IMG/VR virus record: IMGVR_UViG_3300047476_001660
Coordinates: 1 to 42,584 of that record
Source of the DNA: a virus
Direction: 5' to 3' (one strand)
Length of the DNA: 42,584 bases
Position 1 is the stretch's first letter. Each line of letters starts with the position of its first letter. This document shows positions 32,201 through 39,407 of this stretch, piece after piece. A program made the position numbers and the translations under genes. The notes under the pieces are model-generated. The model was not told where the DNA came from. It saw only the letters and a list, made by a program, of their open reading frames with translations, and did no database searches.

Positions 32201-35048
32201 TATAAGCGAACCATCATTGCAGAGTATTCCTTATGCCGCTATTCTAAGAAACAATGCCATTGCTTTATATAACATTGGTGGCTATTTGTCTGCCAATGAC
32301 ATTGCAATACACATTGAGTACAAAGTTAAATTAAACGAAAGCATAACACACAGCGAATATCAATTGTTCCCTGAAGGCAACGATTCTGCAGTAATGGATC
32401 CTCGTATAGAGGATAAAATTATTGATAGTCTAGTAGGTCAAGACAAAGACAGTAATCCAGTTCCAGATCCTGCTTTGATGGCCGATGACAGAATTGGTTT
32501 GTCAAACAAACCAAGACAAACAGTAATTTTAAACAGAACAAAAGCAATCCAGGATGTTTTAAAATATGTAAATTCTATTTTAATTAATCATCCAGTGGCA
32601 CTAAAAATTATTGACAGATTTAATGTTTACTCTGATAATTTCTATGCAGCTGAACCAGAGCCAGTTGCCGATCGATACGACTATGTAGTTGATTCATTTG
32701 AACAGGTAAATTCTGTTCCGGAGTTTTCAACTGGTGCTTTTGAAATAGGCAAGCAATACATTATCACAGAAGCAATAAACTTTGACTTTACTACAATTGG
32801 TGCAAGTTCCAATAATGCTGGAACAGTATTTACAGCTACTGGTATAGGCGATCCAGACTTCCTTGGTTTTGCTCTACCACGAAGAATTTTTGTCAAAGAC
32901 GACATCAACTTTAATAATCGTTGGAGTATATATGTCAAAGACATTGCAGACGGTAAGAATACTTTAACCGCAGTACAATCCTTTGACACAGCAAACACCT
33001 GGTACTTTACAAATTGGTTTGAAAGTGGCTATAGTGTAAAAACTTTACCAGACTATACTGTTGAAACATTTAATGATATCTATAAGATTGAAAATCTACA
33101 AGTTGGCAAATTAATTAAAGTTAAAAATGACGGCTCGGCTAACTTCAATTTGTTCAGATACGACGGCACAGACAAGTATACTGTAATTGGAATCCAAAAC
33201 GGAACTATTCAGATTAAAAATGAATTGTGGAATAAAGTTGGCTACGATTTCTATCGTTACGACGAAGAGCCATGGGACTACAGTTTGTTTAATGAGTTGA
33301 GATATATCATTAAAGGTCTCAAAGAAGATATATTTGTTGACAACTTGGCAATTTACTACAACCGATTTTTACTCAATTTGGTAGACTTTATATTAGCTGA
33401 ACAAAAATATTCTGATTGGATCTTTAAGACCAGTTTTGTTTCTATTAAACACAGAATAAATGCATTGAAGTCATCAACATCGTTTATTAAAAATAAACAA
33501 GAATACTATGAAGACTATGTCAATGAAATCAAGCCTTATAGAACAAAAGTTAGAGAGTATAATCTAGAATACTTTACCGGAGAAACAGCCGGCATGGGAG
33601 TCAGTGACTTTGACTTACCGTCATACTGGGATGCTACACAACAGGCATTCCGTAGTCCTAGTGGCAAGTTACCTGGTGATAACAATTTAATTAACACCTT
33701 GCCAAGATATCAAGACTGGAAAAATAATCATAAGTTTGAAGTCGAAAGTGTAGTCATTGGAAATCCTGGATACGGTCATTTAACCCCGCCTGATATTTCG
33801 ATTATATCTAACGATGTCACCGGAATGGGTGCAAACGCAGTAGCAACAATTAATCCAGTAACCGGTGAAGTTACGCAGATCAATGTAGTTAATTCTGGAA
33901 AAGATTATACGCTCACACCTACAGTGGCAGTTTCGGGATCGGGTACTACTTCATTGAGTAAGTACGAGGAAGTATCTAGAAGTCAGACTATTGCCAGTGT
34001 AAGAATAAACAATAAGAAAATTAGAAAGTTAAAAACTTCTATACGATTTGATAGGGTTAATTATTCTACCAATGTTGTCGATTGGCAGCCTAATGTTGCT
34101 TACCCTACAGGAACTTATTTGACCTACAAAGGTAATGCCTACATAACCACTGCTAATGTATCGGCAAATAACAAATTTATTTCAAGTTCGTTTACGCCAT
34201 ACAATTCTGCAGACTTTGACAATGCCAATGATCGAATCTGGGCTTCATATACACCTAAGGTCAATATGGTTCCTAGAGTGCTGTCAAGATTAGTTTCGGG
34301 GCTCGACAATACTCAAATTAATTCCTACGATCAGGTAACTGTTGACACCGCAGTTACAGGTGGCGGTCTATCCGGACAGGCAATTCCTGCAGGACAATTC
34401 CAAATTGGTACAAGATATATCATTACCACAGTTGGCAACACAGATTTTACCTTAATTGGTGCTTTTAAGAACCTTGAAGGAGTAATATTTGTTGCAACCG
34501 GTCCTGGTAGTGGCACAGGATCTGCTGCTGTTGCTATTACTGGTAATACTGCATTCCCTGTGGTGTCTGGACTTAGCCCAGACACTATAGTTGCCAATGG
34601 CGGTACATTTATATCCGAACTGTTTAGTCATGCTCCAGAAGAATTACTACCTGGTAGAACCTACGACAGTTTAACTATTACCTTAATTGATAGTACACAA
34701 GGAAATAACGGAGTTAGATTGTTTGTAAATATGAATAATGTACGAACAGCATCAAATGCTTCTCCGGACTTTACTACTACTTTGGCTGCTCCGTTAAACT
34801 TAACAGATACCACAATAACAGTAGTTGATGGCTCAAAATTAGACGAACCAAATCCTGTTAATATTTCTCCCGGTATCCTACATATTAACGGCGAAAGAAT
34901 TGAGTATTATACTAAAAACAACAATATATTAGGACAGATCAGACGCGGTGTCGGAGGAACAGGAATCCTATCTGTACACCCATTTGGTTCATCAGTCTAT
35001 AATATGAACAGACCGTCCTCAGGATACACACAACTTGGAAACCCCTAA
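23250..35048 (+). CDS. 7: giant baseplate wedge protein gp7-like, with YHYH domain
   Basis: Wedge initiator in the gp7 position, directly after gp6. The start ATG at 23250 follows CAGGCAAACA. The N-terminus (MAIRKTLNFLPDIFRTEANK, then KFINYTRYYWLPNGPDAVTI) is the usual beginning of these large marine gp7-like proteins. It has 3932 aa against 1032 in T4. A YHYH domain occupies about 2300-2540 (HLDGHSKIMGFALDGYPIYG, HPMGIFVEDYTF, DLDEFNGRYCVTPDYPDGTY). Carbohydrate-binding-like repeats follow a WxPxxxYxxxxxxxYxxxxY pattern near 1855 and 3615. Copies of the GxxYIIT..DFTxIGA module lie near 3165 and 3715. The C-terminus (INGERIEYY, GQIRRGVGGTGI) is like phage fibre tips. No frameshift is seen in 11.8 kb. 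Confidence 0.82.
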   Translation: MAIRKTLNFLPDIFRTEANKKFLGATFDQLVSEPDLTRINGFVGRKFSLSYGSAGSFVEETDTNKSNYQFEPAVVVKNERQQIDLYSDYNDLITKIGYYGGKTDNHNRLFKSEYYNYNPRIDLDKFINYTRYYWLPNGPDAVTITSGNPLVPKTFVFSRQTNSYTTDQTGSDLNPEITLVRGVTYNFTVPSGGTGLWIQTEPGTDGLKNFSQKSSTREIFGVSNNGVTSGNVIFTVPLKDDQDYYFTSPIINYVKYATDASFSSIDGAYWNQPSLKIIGDIDGETGFPDGSYIVFLGALTPNTDWITASGSIVPMERRKGLWKINIAADGQVNLEFAREIPVGHRILVSKGNTYSGREYFKSTSGDIIPSPPITAPLTTLYYQDANNPNIFGKIKIVEGLGGDVNVNTDILNKKTYTSPTGIVFTNGLKVFFDGTITPEEYRNKTYIVEGVGTGIKLVKYSDLQSIEGNTSGTNIPFDIIGFDMTNYDEPTLGVGDVDYITIKRQSADKNAWSRANRWFHEDVILKTAEYNKTEILINEAARAKRPIIEFDPDLQLFNYGRNLLDFIDRVDEQIISSSVSQLWPEITDAFAQINNQQVSALPVMDYKEGQTVLFPNDLDIAVRSKIYRVGFKDQSTSQTFDGIGTGTVSVAIGTYRMYDIFPPASTSRSTIFRDELEVGSFIFNWNGQYVGRVAQIPNDYELLFEQPAQAEINIGRFRFIKPRIELIPIKTASAYDYIVAKEGWNPKMSYWFNGASWVKSQAKQTKNQAPLFDVIDDKGISFSDQVAYPESTFKGTKIFSYRPGTGLIDSVLRFAIYYNSISGSVADITFENSFDNDTFSYRPVDLVVTKKINIGYIQKLINQTQTYDINVWDTVAEPTKQYQHITASYDGTANYFEIDILPEQIVRAPNLKVFVNNREIPRDGFEIRIVGVRKAVYIFQTLALNDKIDIFIYSNSVSALGYYPIPSNLEFNPLNKSVDYITLGQMRGHYVEIGNNTFGVKGNLLDSNNVRDLLLTGNGGKILRHSAPTIYSSLFLTDSSVNFINSIDYARKEYNRFKNKFLEMCLTLTDLDKNDPINGVDQVLVAINGVKNSTFPWFYSGMVPSGKDYVVDTYTVKNVNLKIYSLPNIYEIFQDEIYPESGLTNKAILVYLNGNQLIQNKDYYIALGTPAIEFTESVQLSLNDVILVKGYRDTDGSYIPETPTKLGLYPKFIPGIYLDDTYRDPVSVIQGHDGSLIPVFNDIRDQYLLELEKRIYNNIRVEYNKDVFDINSVRPGKFRTSDYTRAEYNEVLSVEFLKWIGFNQLDFSDNSSFQPNDQFSWNYSLTTEIIGGELLPGYWRAIYKYYYDTDRPHTHPWEMLGYSDQPFWWAQEYGNGPYLPNNPMWADLANGLDKGTGKVNPTYARPGLLTVIPVDNSGNLLPPMAKVVKNFDGSKFNQPYQIGDGGPVESAWARTSEYPYAVVRAISLLVPAKFFSLNFDVTSIKRDDIVDQYYVSTPNENLKPELIKINGELVNGVISRASGYINWIHGYLTNIGLNAAQKIRSRLSNMTVQLGYKMSSFTDKKYITTMVEQFSPTSNSQSAIIPDENYTVHLNKSAPIRQAIYSAVIVEKTQNGYSVNGYNLKYPFFTVIPSEFNNNYYAVEELGVRAVIFRDSKDQKVNIPYGFEFRSVQQVADFLVSYQRHLKSQGFSFENYDSNLGHQRDWVLSIREFISWSLQGWKPGNILVLSPASTSLSIYGVNSTVDNITNVSGESQILGPNFNVIRSSEVLIIREPGVTSITTTTGQSIAYAELNLVQFEHVLVFDNQTVFNDIIYKPESGSRQNRIKIVGNKTANWTGELNPSGFIYSTGSIDEWEPEKDYKKADIVRYKNRNYSALYNLPGSFEFNYDNWSLLDSNFESELVPNLAHNAAKFENIYDIDYPYIDEVYNKFSGGLIGYRSRPYLENIGMDQAAQIKFYQGFIKEKGTKNSLTALYEGNFDNLTNEVSVFEEWGLRVGEYGSNKANRSIEIPLPESKFKANPVALKLLNAGDADLDKLVTIRPKDLVSRPENYSSPIFLNRDPGISLETDIKTAGYVKVDDVDRTLFDFVNFKAESDEILAELYSGYKLWVAKDFGENWQIFSIIESSVDVAKIEWNLDNKALITTTYDHGLKTGDVFAIRGFDDNFDGFYQALYVEQPNTIAIQVTEEQTALLLKTPLEAIGDLFVLQAVRYANLNARDLDVPKEFWKAGDRVWVDKNNDNKWAVYEFVRGELGNFVGPKSYMAFENGSITVRSNGLPYHSFGNSQITNTAVEQNYDRTWPLYAGSNVAASASSRQPAWPGVVGFAVNGVAIINANYGSLAPTGYLTVPGFSYNLGFAGLTGINKDSAGGITDQNNLYAYYGYTFTNSWNSGIGATNGSKGDPDVVFAAGYLEGIYRHLDGHSKIMGFALDGYPIYGPYGYSSVDGTNAVVKRMVSKYKLKDPSYRANTDACDLMLHPMGIFVEDYTFNDEADLDEFNGRYCVTPDYPDGTYAYFMTVNEDNSPAYPYAVGPSFYGPVSVEIANSVGIGAGRAPASYRTTPADSEPLSEYRQWTKFSHRVSTEAQPASLTESNYWRYDVENDIVECENPSDTYTGFISSEYFEQYEHDVTLYSTVGTSGSLAVVLAFAVDGLGREHTLSAVRGLGSVNQGKTWSVVYNYLRSDEWVIYDGSQSAPLPGNLPPNSESYNWQLFKAGTRINVIRDSDVFTVKCSQFNNIPLDDSTILTVNLATDSRLAVFKGPQRIGYAGQNQRLARFRNIRFVNIGLENTNWRLVKEQEPVVNIDSISNIYLVNRKTKTIVERLDFIDPVKGKILGSAAADIDFVSDSDPAKYNVGTRTDLSIDTEYHWGEKQVGMIWWDTDTVRFVDYEQDNNDYRLQNWARIFPGSSIDVYEWVASDVPPSQHVSAGLDGIPKFGDNSACVQLSYVDDLSLEVKSKFYYWVKDRTTVTKQSKTLSSYNIAYRISEPSLQSIPYAAILRNNAIALYNIGGYLSANDIAIHIEYKVKLNESITHSEYQLFPEGNDSAVMDPRIEDKIIDSLVGQDKDSNPVPDPALMADDRIGLSNKPRQTVILNRTKAIQDVLKYVNSILINHPVALKIIDRFNVYSDNFYAAEPEPVADRYDYVVDSFEQVNSVPEFSTGAFEIGKQYIITEAINFDFTTIGASSNNAGTVFTATGIGDPDFLGFALPRRIFVKDDINFNNRWSIYVKDIADGKNTLTAVQSFDTANTWYFTNWFESGYSVKTLPDYTVETFNDIYKIENLQVGKLIKVKNDGSANFNLFRYDGTDKYTVIGIQNGTIQIKNELWNKVGYDFYRYDEEPWDYSLFNELRYIIKGLKEDIFVDNLAIYYNRFLLNLVDFILAEQKYSDWIFKTSFVSIKHRINALKSSTSFIKNKQEYYEDYVNEIKPYRTKVREYNLEYFTGETAGMGVSDFDLPSYWDATQQAFRSPSGKLPGDNNLINTLPRYQDWKNNHKFEVESVVIGNPGYGHLTPPDISIISNDVTGMGANAVATINPVTGEVTQINVVNSGKDYTLTPTVAVSGSGTTSLSKYEEVSRSQTIASVRINNKKIRKLKTSIRFDRVNYSTNVVDWQPNVAYPTGTYLTYKGNAYITTANVSANNKFISSSFTPYNSADFDNANDRIWASYTPKVNMVPRVLSRLVSGLDNTQINSYDQVTVDTAVTGGGLSGQAIPAGQFQIGTRYIITTVGNTDFTLIGAFKNLEGVIFVATGPGSGTGSAAVAITGNTAFPVVSGLSPDTIVANGGTFISELFSHAPEELLPGRTYDSLTITLIDSTQGNNGVRLFVNMNNVRTASNASPDFTTTLAAPLNLTDTTITVVDGSKLDEPNPVNISPGILHINGERIEYYTKNNNILGQIRRGVGGTGILSVHPFGSSVYNMNRPSSGYTQLGNP

Positions 35049-35052
35049 AAAT

Positions 35053-35214
35053 ATGATGATAAATAATGATAAAGAGCTCTCAAAAGAAGATCAACCAGAT
35101 AACCAAGATGACAATCAGGCGCTGCCTGACGAACATCCGGGTGTTGCTGTACAGGGATTTTTAAAAATCTTTGATCCAGAATCTGGAGAAGTTTTTGCAC
35201 AGGGCAGAGTCTAA
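35053..35214 (+). CDS. 53-aa conserved small protein, unknown function
   Basis: A short frame starting MMINNDKELSKEDQPD, with an acidic/Gln/Asn N-terminal half, then HPGVAVQGFLKIFDPESGEV and ending FAQGRV. The GFLKIFDPESGEVF string reads like the start of the 208-aa protein that follows (GMIKISDITDSENPILL) and like short proteins found at this place in marine T4-like phages. It begins 5 nt after the gp7 stop and ends 17 nt before the next ATG, so it is packed in the operon. Protein-like composition and spacing argue that it is real; its function is unknown, possibly a structural or assembly accessory. Confidence 0.7.
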   Translation: MMINNDKELSKEDQPDNQDDNQALPDEHPGVAVQGFLKIFDPESGEVFAQGRV

Positions 35215-35231
35215 ATTATTAAAGGGCAGAA

Positions 35232-35858
35232 ATGCATACACATGAATCAATAACACCAAATATTATAGGAATGATAAAAATTTCAGATATAACAGATTCT
35301 GAAAATCCTATTCTTTTGGTTGACAAGAAAAATGCTATTCACTTTGAGAATATCAGCGAAGCAATGGCGTATAGTTTAGCAAATAAAGGGACTGCTTTTA
35401 TCAGCGAAATGCACTTTGGAAACGGTGGCACTGCTGTTGATCCTACCGGTATCATTAATTATTTGCCTCCTAATGTTAATACACAGAATGCCGATTTATA
35501 CAACCCGACATTTTATAAAACTGTAGACAACACAGACGAAACTAATAACGATCCAATTAGAAATAAAATGGAAATACGCCATGTTCCTGGCACTGTTTAT
35601 ACAGATATTCTTGTTACCTGTTTGTTAGATTACGGTGAGCCGGCTGGTCAACAGGCATTTGATAATAGTCCCTTTACAGAAGATACCTTTGTGTTTGACG
35701 AGTTGGGACTCAAAGGTTGGAGTGCCGCAGGCCCAGGTACAGGAAAATTACTTACACATGTTATTTTCCACCCAGTTCAAAAAAGTTTGAATAGACTAAT
35801 TCAAATTGAGTATACAGTAAGAATACAAAGTTTGACAAACTTAACCGGAGCGCAATAA
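35232..35858 (+). CDS. conserved virion structural protein, 208 aa
   Basis: N-terminus MHTHESITPNIIGMIKISDI, then LLVDKKNAIHFENISEAMAY, then FISEMHFGNGGTAVDPTGII and LYNPTFYKTVDN. The second half has VPGTVYTDILVTCLLDYGEP, FDELGLKGWS, and LTHVIFHPVQKSLNRLIQIE followed by YTVRI. The KNAIHxENxS, MxFGNGGTxVDxTG, LDYGEPA and LLTHVIFHPVQKxxNR strings are those of a protein widely present beside gp7/gp8 in marine T4-like phages; I cannot assign it to a T4 gene, and gp8 itself is not seen. It is probably a baseplate or fibre-attachment component (inference from position). RBS AAAGGGCAGA. Confidence 0.7.
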   Translation: MHTHESITPNIIGMIKISDITDSENPILLVDKKNAIHFENISEAMAYSLANKGTAFISEMHFGNGGTAVDPTGIINYLPPNVNTQNADLYNPTFYKTVDNTDETNNDPIRNKMEIRHVPGTVYTDILVTCLLDYGEPAGQQAFDNSPFTEDTFVFDELGLKGWSAAGPGTGKLLTHVIFHPVQKSLNRLIQIEYTVRIQSLTNLTGAQ

Positions 35859-35881
35859 CGGTGAAAAAAAAGGTTAAATAT

Positions 35882-35889
35882 TATAAATC
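35882..35889 (+). promoter_or_regulatory. possible late promoter (TATAAATC)
   Basis: One mismatch (last base) from TATAAATA, 14 nt before the ATG at 35904, in a short intergenic gap. The same octamer also occurs inside the coding sequence near 15890, so it is weak evidence alone. Confidence 0.4.
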
Positions 35890-35903
35890 GGAGTTAACGA
35901 TAA

Positions 35904-37130
35904 ATGGCATACAATATTAATTTGTCGAATGGTGATTTACTAGCAATAGTTGAAGATGGTACAACTGATGTTACTAGTGCTAGTGTTGCCTTGGTCGGCA
36001 AGAACTTTTCAGGTTACGGTCAGTACTTAAATGAAAACTTTATTCATTTAACAGAAAACTTTGCTGGCGAAACTGCTCCACCTAATCAATTGGTTGGTCA
36101 GTTATGGTACGACAAGAACTCATCTGAACTTAAAATATGGGACTCCGAAGATTGGATTCCTGCCAGTAAGCCAACTGTTGTCGATGACAATACTACTAAT
36201 GCTCCGCACTTTGTTGTTATCTCCGGTGAAATCGCGGGATCGCCGCAATTCAAAACATCATCTAACAAAGGTATTGTATATTTTCCATCCACTGGTAACT
36301 TTGGACTTGGTGCTAAGTATCCGGAAGCGCGATTAACTGTCAGTGATAACGATTCTGCAAACTTGGCAGATCCTAACTCGGCAACTACCATTCAAACACA
36401 TGGTGTAGTTGGTGAGTCCAATGAAGTTCTAGTAGATGTCTACGGTGGTTCTGTGTCTACAGGCAACTATAATACTTCTAATGCGTCGAGTGTTACATTG
36501 CGTAGGTCCAATGGTTCAACATTGGCTCCTGAATCTGTAAAAAATAATGACATAATTGGTTCTTTACAAGCTCAAGGGCATAACGGTACAAGCTACACTA
36601 CAACAAGAAGTAGAGTATCTTTTTTAGCTTCTGAAAACTGGAGCTTAGGATCCAATGGTACTAAGATTGGTTTCTATGTTACTGCCAATGGTGCAATTGC
36701 TCCAGTACTGGCTGCCACTGTTGACCATGATAAAACATTACAATGCCTTGGCAACATTTCAACTGCTGCCAGTTTGACTGTTGCAGGAAGTGCATATATT
36801 AGCGGTAGTGTAAGAGCAAACGGCGATGTTACTGCTTATTATACATCGGACAAAAACTTAAAAACAGATGTTGAACGAATTAGTTCTGCTCTTGAGAAAG
36901 TTTCAAGTCTTGACGGAGTTACATTTAGTTGGAATGAGCTAGCCAAAGACAAAGATAGATCAGTACGCGAAGCTGGAGTTATAGCTCAACAAGTACAAGA
37001 AGTATTGCCTGAGGCAGTTACTGTCAGGGAAGATGGTTATCTTGCAGTAAGATATGAAAAACTTGTTCCATTACTAATCGAAGCAATCAAGGATCTCAAA
37101 GAAGAAATTAATCGTCTTAAATCGGCTTAA
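35904..37130 (+). CDS. tail fibre protein with S74 self-cleaving chaperone domain
   Basis: A 408-aa receptor-binding fibre. The N-terminal 80 residues (INLSNGDLLAIVEDGTTDVT, LVGKNFSGYGQYLNENFIHL, ENFAGETAPPNQLVGQLWYD) form the virion-attachment module common in these phages. The middle (about 115-300) is repetitive, beta-rich fibre shaft. The C-terminus is a peptidase S74 intramolecular chaperone: YYTSDKNLKTDVERI with the Ser315/Lys320 dyad, then GVIAQQVQEVLPEAV, then YEKLVPLLIEAIKDLKEEI ending in a coiled coil. S74 domains trimerise the fibre and then cut themselves off at the SDxxLK motif, so the mature fibre should end near residue 314 (known of the family, inferred here). Confidence 0.88.
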   Translation: MAYNINLSNGDLLAIVEDGTTDVTSASVALVGKNFSGYGQYLNENFIHLTENFAGETAPPNQLVGQLWYDKNSSELKIWDSEDWIPASKPTVVDDNTTNAPHFVVISGEIAGSPQFKTSSNKGIVYFPSTGNFGLGAKYPEARLTVSDNDSANLADPNSATTIQTHGVVGESNEVLVDVYGGSVSTGNYNTSNASSVTLRRSNGSTLAPESVKNNDIIGSLQAQGHNGTSYTTTRSRVSFLASENWSLGSNGTKIGFYVTANGAIAPVLAATVDHDKTLQCLGNISTAASLTVAGSAYISGSVRANGDVTAYYTSDKNLKTDVERISSALEKVSSLDGVTFSWNELAKDKDRSVREAGVIAQQVQEVLPEAVTVREDGYLAVRYEKLVPLLIEAIKDLKEEINRLKSA

Positions 37131-37149
37131 TCTAGAGTAGGAATGTGCT

Positions 37150-39384
37150 GTGACTTTACCAGTTTGGACAACTAACCCTTATACGCCACTGGCGCTTACT
37201 GACATAGAAATAGAATTTGTTGGTAATCGACAAGAAGGCATTGACATTAATCTTAGTGATTACTATAGCGATTCTTATACCGGGTATGTGTCTAGTGGTA
37301 GAGTCGGGTATCCGTTAGGAATTGAGACTCCAATTCCTACAATTGGAAATGCTATTTCTATCAGTAACTTTTATGGTGCCAGTTCGGTCTCATATGCAAT
37401 TTTTACTGACAAACAAAGTTACAACGAAGGTGAGGTTGTAATTGTTTCTATTACTGCACCTTTGGCCGATAATACTACTTTATTCTGGGAAATTGTTGAC
37501 ACAACAGTTGAAATTATCATTAGTCCAGAAACACTACCTAACGGTAGGAGAAACATCCCTTATATACCGACAAACTTAACCGCTACTGGTGGTGTAGAGC
37601 CTTACACTTGGTCGGTATCATACGGATCGTTGCCGGCTGGAATGACATTAGCGGCCAATGGCCGAATCAGCGGAACTCCAACTAGTATTGGTAGTTCTAT
37701 GTTTGCAGCCACTGTGGTAGATTCTGACGATAACGCCATGTTTAAGGTCTACAAATTAAATGTAGAAGCGGTACCTATACAGATTACTCCAACAGTGCTA
37801 GCAAGTGCAGTTAAGAATGTTCCTTATACAGCAAACATTGTTGCACTTGATGGTCAACCGCCTTATGTGTATTCTATATTTTCTGGATTTTTACCGGTTG
37901 GATTAACATTATCAAATTCTGGTGTAATTTCAGGAACACCCACTACAGTAGGCACATCTAATTTTGCAGTTAAAGCAACTGATCTGAACACAAACTTTGC
38001 TACAAAATCTTACGCACTACAAGTACAAGATGCGGCATTAAACATCAGCCCGGCATTCCTTGATAACGGAAAACTTAATTCTTATTACGAACTAACATTC
38101 TCAACTTCGGGTGGCTCCAATCCTTATCTATATACTGTAATAACTGGAACTCTTCCTCCTGGTTTAACATTGAATTCTCAAACTGGCATATTGTCTGGAA
38201 GGCCTATACAAATTGGTACCTTTGCATTTACTGTTAAATCTGTTGATTTTAATTTTAATTTTACGCAAAAGAATTATACACTGATAATTGAGAATGTATC
38301 GATCAACTTGGCACCAGCAACCTTGCCTAATGGTACACAAAACATAACCTATAATGGTATCGCATTTACTGCTGATGGGGGCGTAGCTCCATACACCTAT
38401 GCTGTAACTCAAGGTTCTTTACCCGATGGGCTAATACTTTCAACTGGCGGCTTACTTTCCGGTAAGCCTACGACATCTGGCTCGACTTCATTTAATATAA
38501 CAGTTACTGACGCAGACGGTAATACAAAGACGCAAGGATATTCAATTGCCGTAACGCCTGTGGTGCTAACTGTTAATCCAGCAACAGCAACCGATGCTTA
38601 TGTTAATGTTCCGTATGTACTATCATTTACTGCCACCGGAGGTGTAGGTCCTTATACATTTAGTATTTCTACCGCAGGCAGTGCCGGAGGTCTAAGTTTT
38701 AGCAATGGTTCTATATCTGGAACACCTGCCGCAGCAGGAACATGGGTATTTAATATTACAGCAACTGATTCTAACGGAAATACAGGTGGTAGACAGTATA
38801 GTTTAAATATATTCCCAAATACTGTAACTCCAAGTAGCATACCGACTGCTATTCAGTCGGCAGACTATTTGTTGCAGTTAGCAATAGAAAAGCCATATGG
38901 TAACTATACCTTTACTAGTTTAGAAACTTTACCAGTGGGTATTGAACTTTCTGCAGATGGACTTATATCTGGTAATCCAAAATTTGCAGGACAGTATCAG
39001 CTTATTGTACAAGCTCAATCGGACATTGAAGGCGCTATTCCGTTGATTAAAGATGTACCATTTGTTGTTGAACAGAATAAATGGGTATTCAAAGAAAAGA
39101 ATCATGGATTGCAACCAATTGAAATCACTGACGGCGAGCAGCTAGTTTTTGAAATAGTGGCACCTAGTCACATATCTCCTAGCGGCATTGTTAGGATTGT
39201 AGCAAAAGAGAATAACATAATTATTGCCAGTGCAATGGTTCCTTTAACTAACAGTAGAGGCACAGGCTACCTGGCAGTATCCAGGTCCATGCTCACTGAA
39301 GGAAATACATTTACTGTTCATATTGTTAACGGATTTGAATATGTTGTTGCAACATACGGTCAGGTAACAATAAAAGATGAATAA
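37150..39384 (+). CDS. adhesin/tail fibre with six putative-Ig (He_PIG-type) repeats
   Basis: A 744-aa protein starting at a GTG with AGTAGGAA upstream. The N-terminal 95 residues (TLPVWTTNPYTPLALTDIEI, then SISNFYGASS) form an attachment-like module. From about residue 121 six units of about 85 aa follow, each of the form ISPxxLPxGxxNxxY...ATGGxxPYTYSVxxGxLPxGLTL...GxISGTPTxxGxxxFxVxxTDxxGN, the hallmark of putative-Ig (He_PIG) adhesin domains; the sixth (about 553-640) is degenerate. The last 100 residues (VEQNKWVFKEKNHGLQPIEI onward) are a different cap. This domain type binds carbohydrate or protein on cell surfaces; a host-recognition role fits, next to an S74 fibre. Confidence 0.78.
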   Translation: MTLPVWTTNPYTPLALTDIEIEFVGNRQEGIDINLSDYYSDSYTGYVSSGRVGYPLGIETPIPTIGNAISISNFYGASSVSYAIFTDKQSYNEGEVVIVSITAPLADNTTLFWEIVDTTVEIIISPETLPNGRRNIPYIPTNLTATGGVEPYTWSVSYGSLPAGMTLAANGRISGTPTSIGSSMFAATVVDSDDNAMFKVYKLNVEAVPIQITPTVLASAVKNVPYTANIVALDGQPPYVYSIFSGFLPVGLTLSNSGVISGTPTTVGTSNFAVKATDLNTNFATKSYALQVQDAALNISPAFLDNGKLNSYYELTFSTSGGSNPYLYTVITGTLPPGLTLNSQTGILSGRPIQIGTFAFTVKSVDFNFNFTQKNYTLIIENVSINLAPATLPNGTQNITYNGIAFTADGGVAPYTYAVTQGSLPDGLILSTGGLLSGKPTTSGSTSFNITVTDADGNTKTQGYSIAVTPVVLTVNPATATDAYVNVPYVLSFTATGGVGPYTFSISTAGSAGGLSFSNGSISGTPAAAGTWVFNITATDSNGNTGGRQYSLNIFPNTVTPSSIPTAIQSADYLLQLAIEKPYGNYTFTSLETLPVGIELSADGLISGNPKFAGQYQLIVQAQSDIEGAIPLIKDVPFVVEQNKWVFKEKNHGLQPIEITDGEQLVFEIVAPSHISPSGIVRIVAKENNIIIASAMVPLTNSRGTGYLAVSRSMLTEGNTFTVHIVNGFEYVVATYGQVTIKDE

Positions 39385-39392
39385 AACCCTAG

Positions 39393-39400
39393 AATAAATA
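39393..39400 (+). promoter_or_regulatory. probable late promoter (AATAAATA) for the last adhesin gene
   Basis: One mismatch from TATAAATA, 7 nt before the ATG at 39408. This leaves a very short leader, so either the leader is almost absent or the element is incidental. Confidence 0.35.
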
Positions 39401-39407
39401 ATACACT

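Noticed and set aside
32681-32998. 105-codon minus-strand frame inside gp7 (also 34331-34597 and 25086-25376)
   Set aside because: Antisense shadows of gp7 with no ribosome-binding sites; the plus frame is continuous and protein-like.
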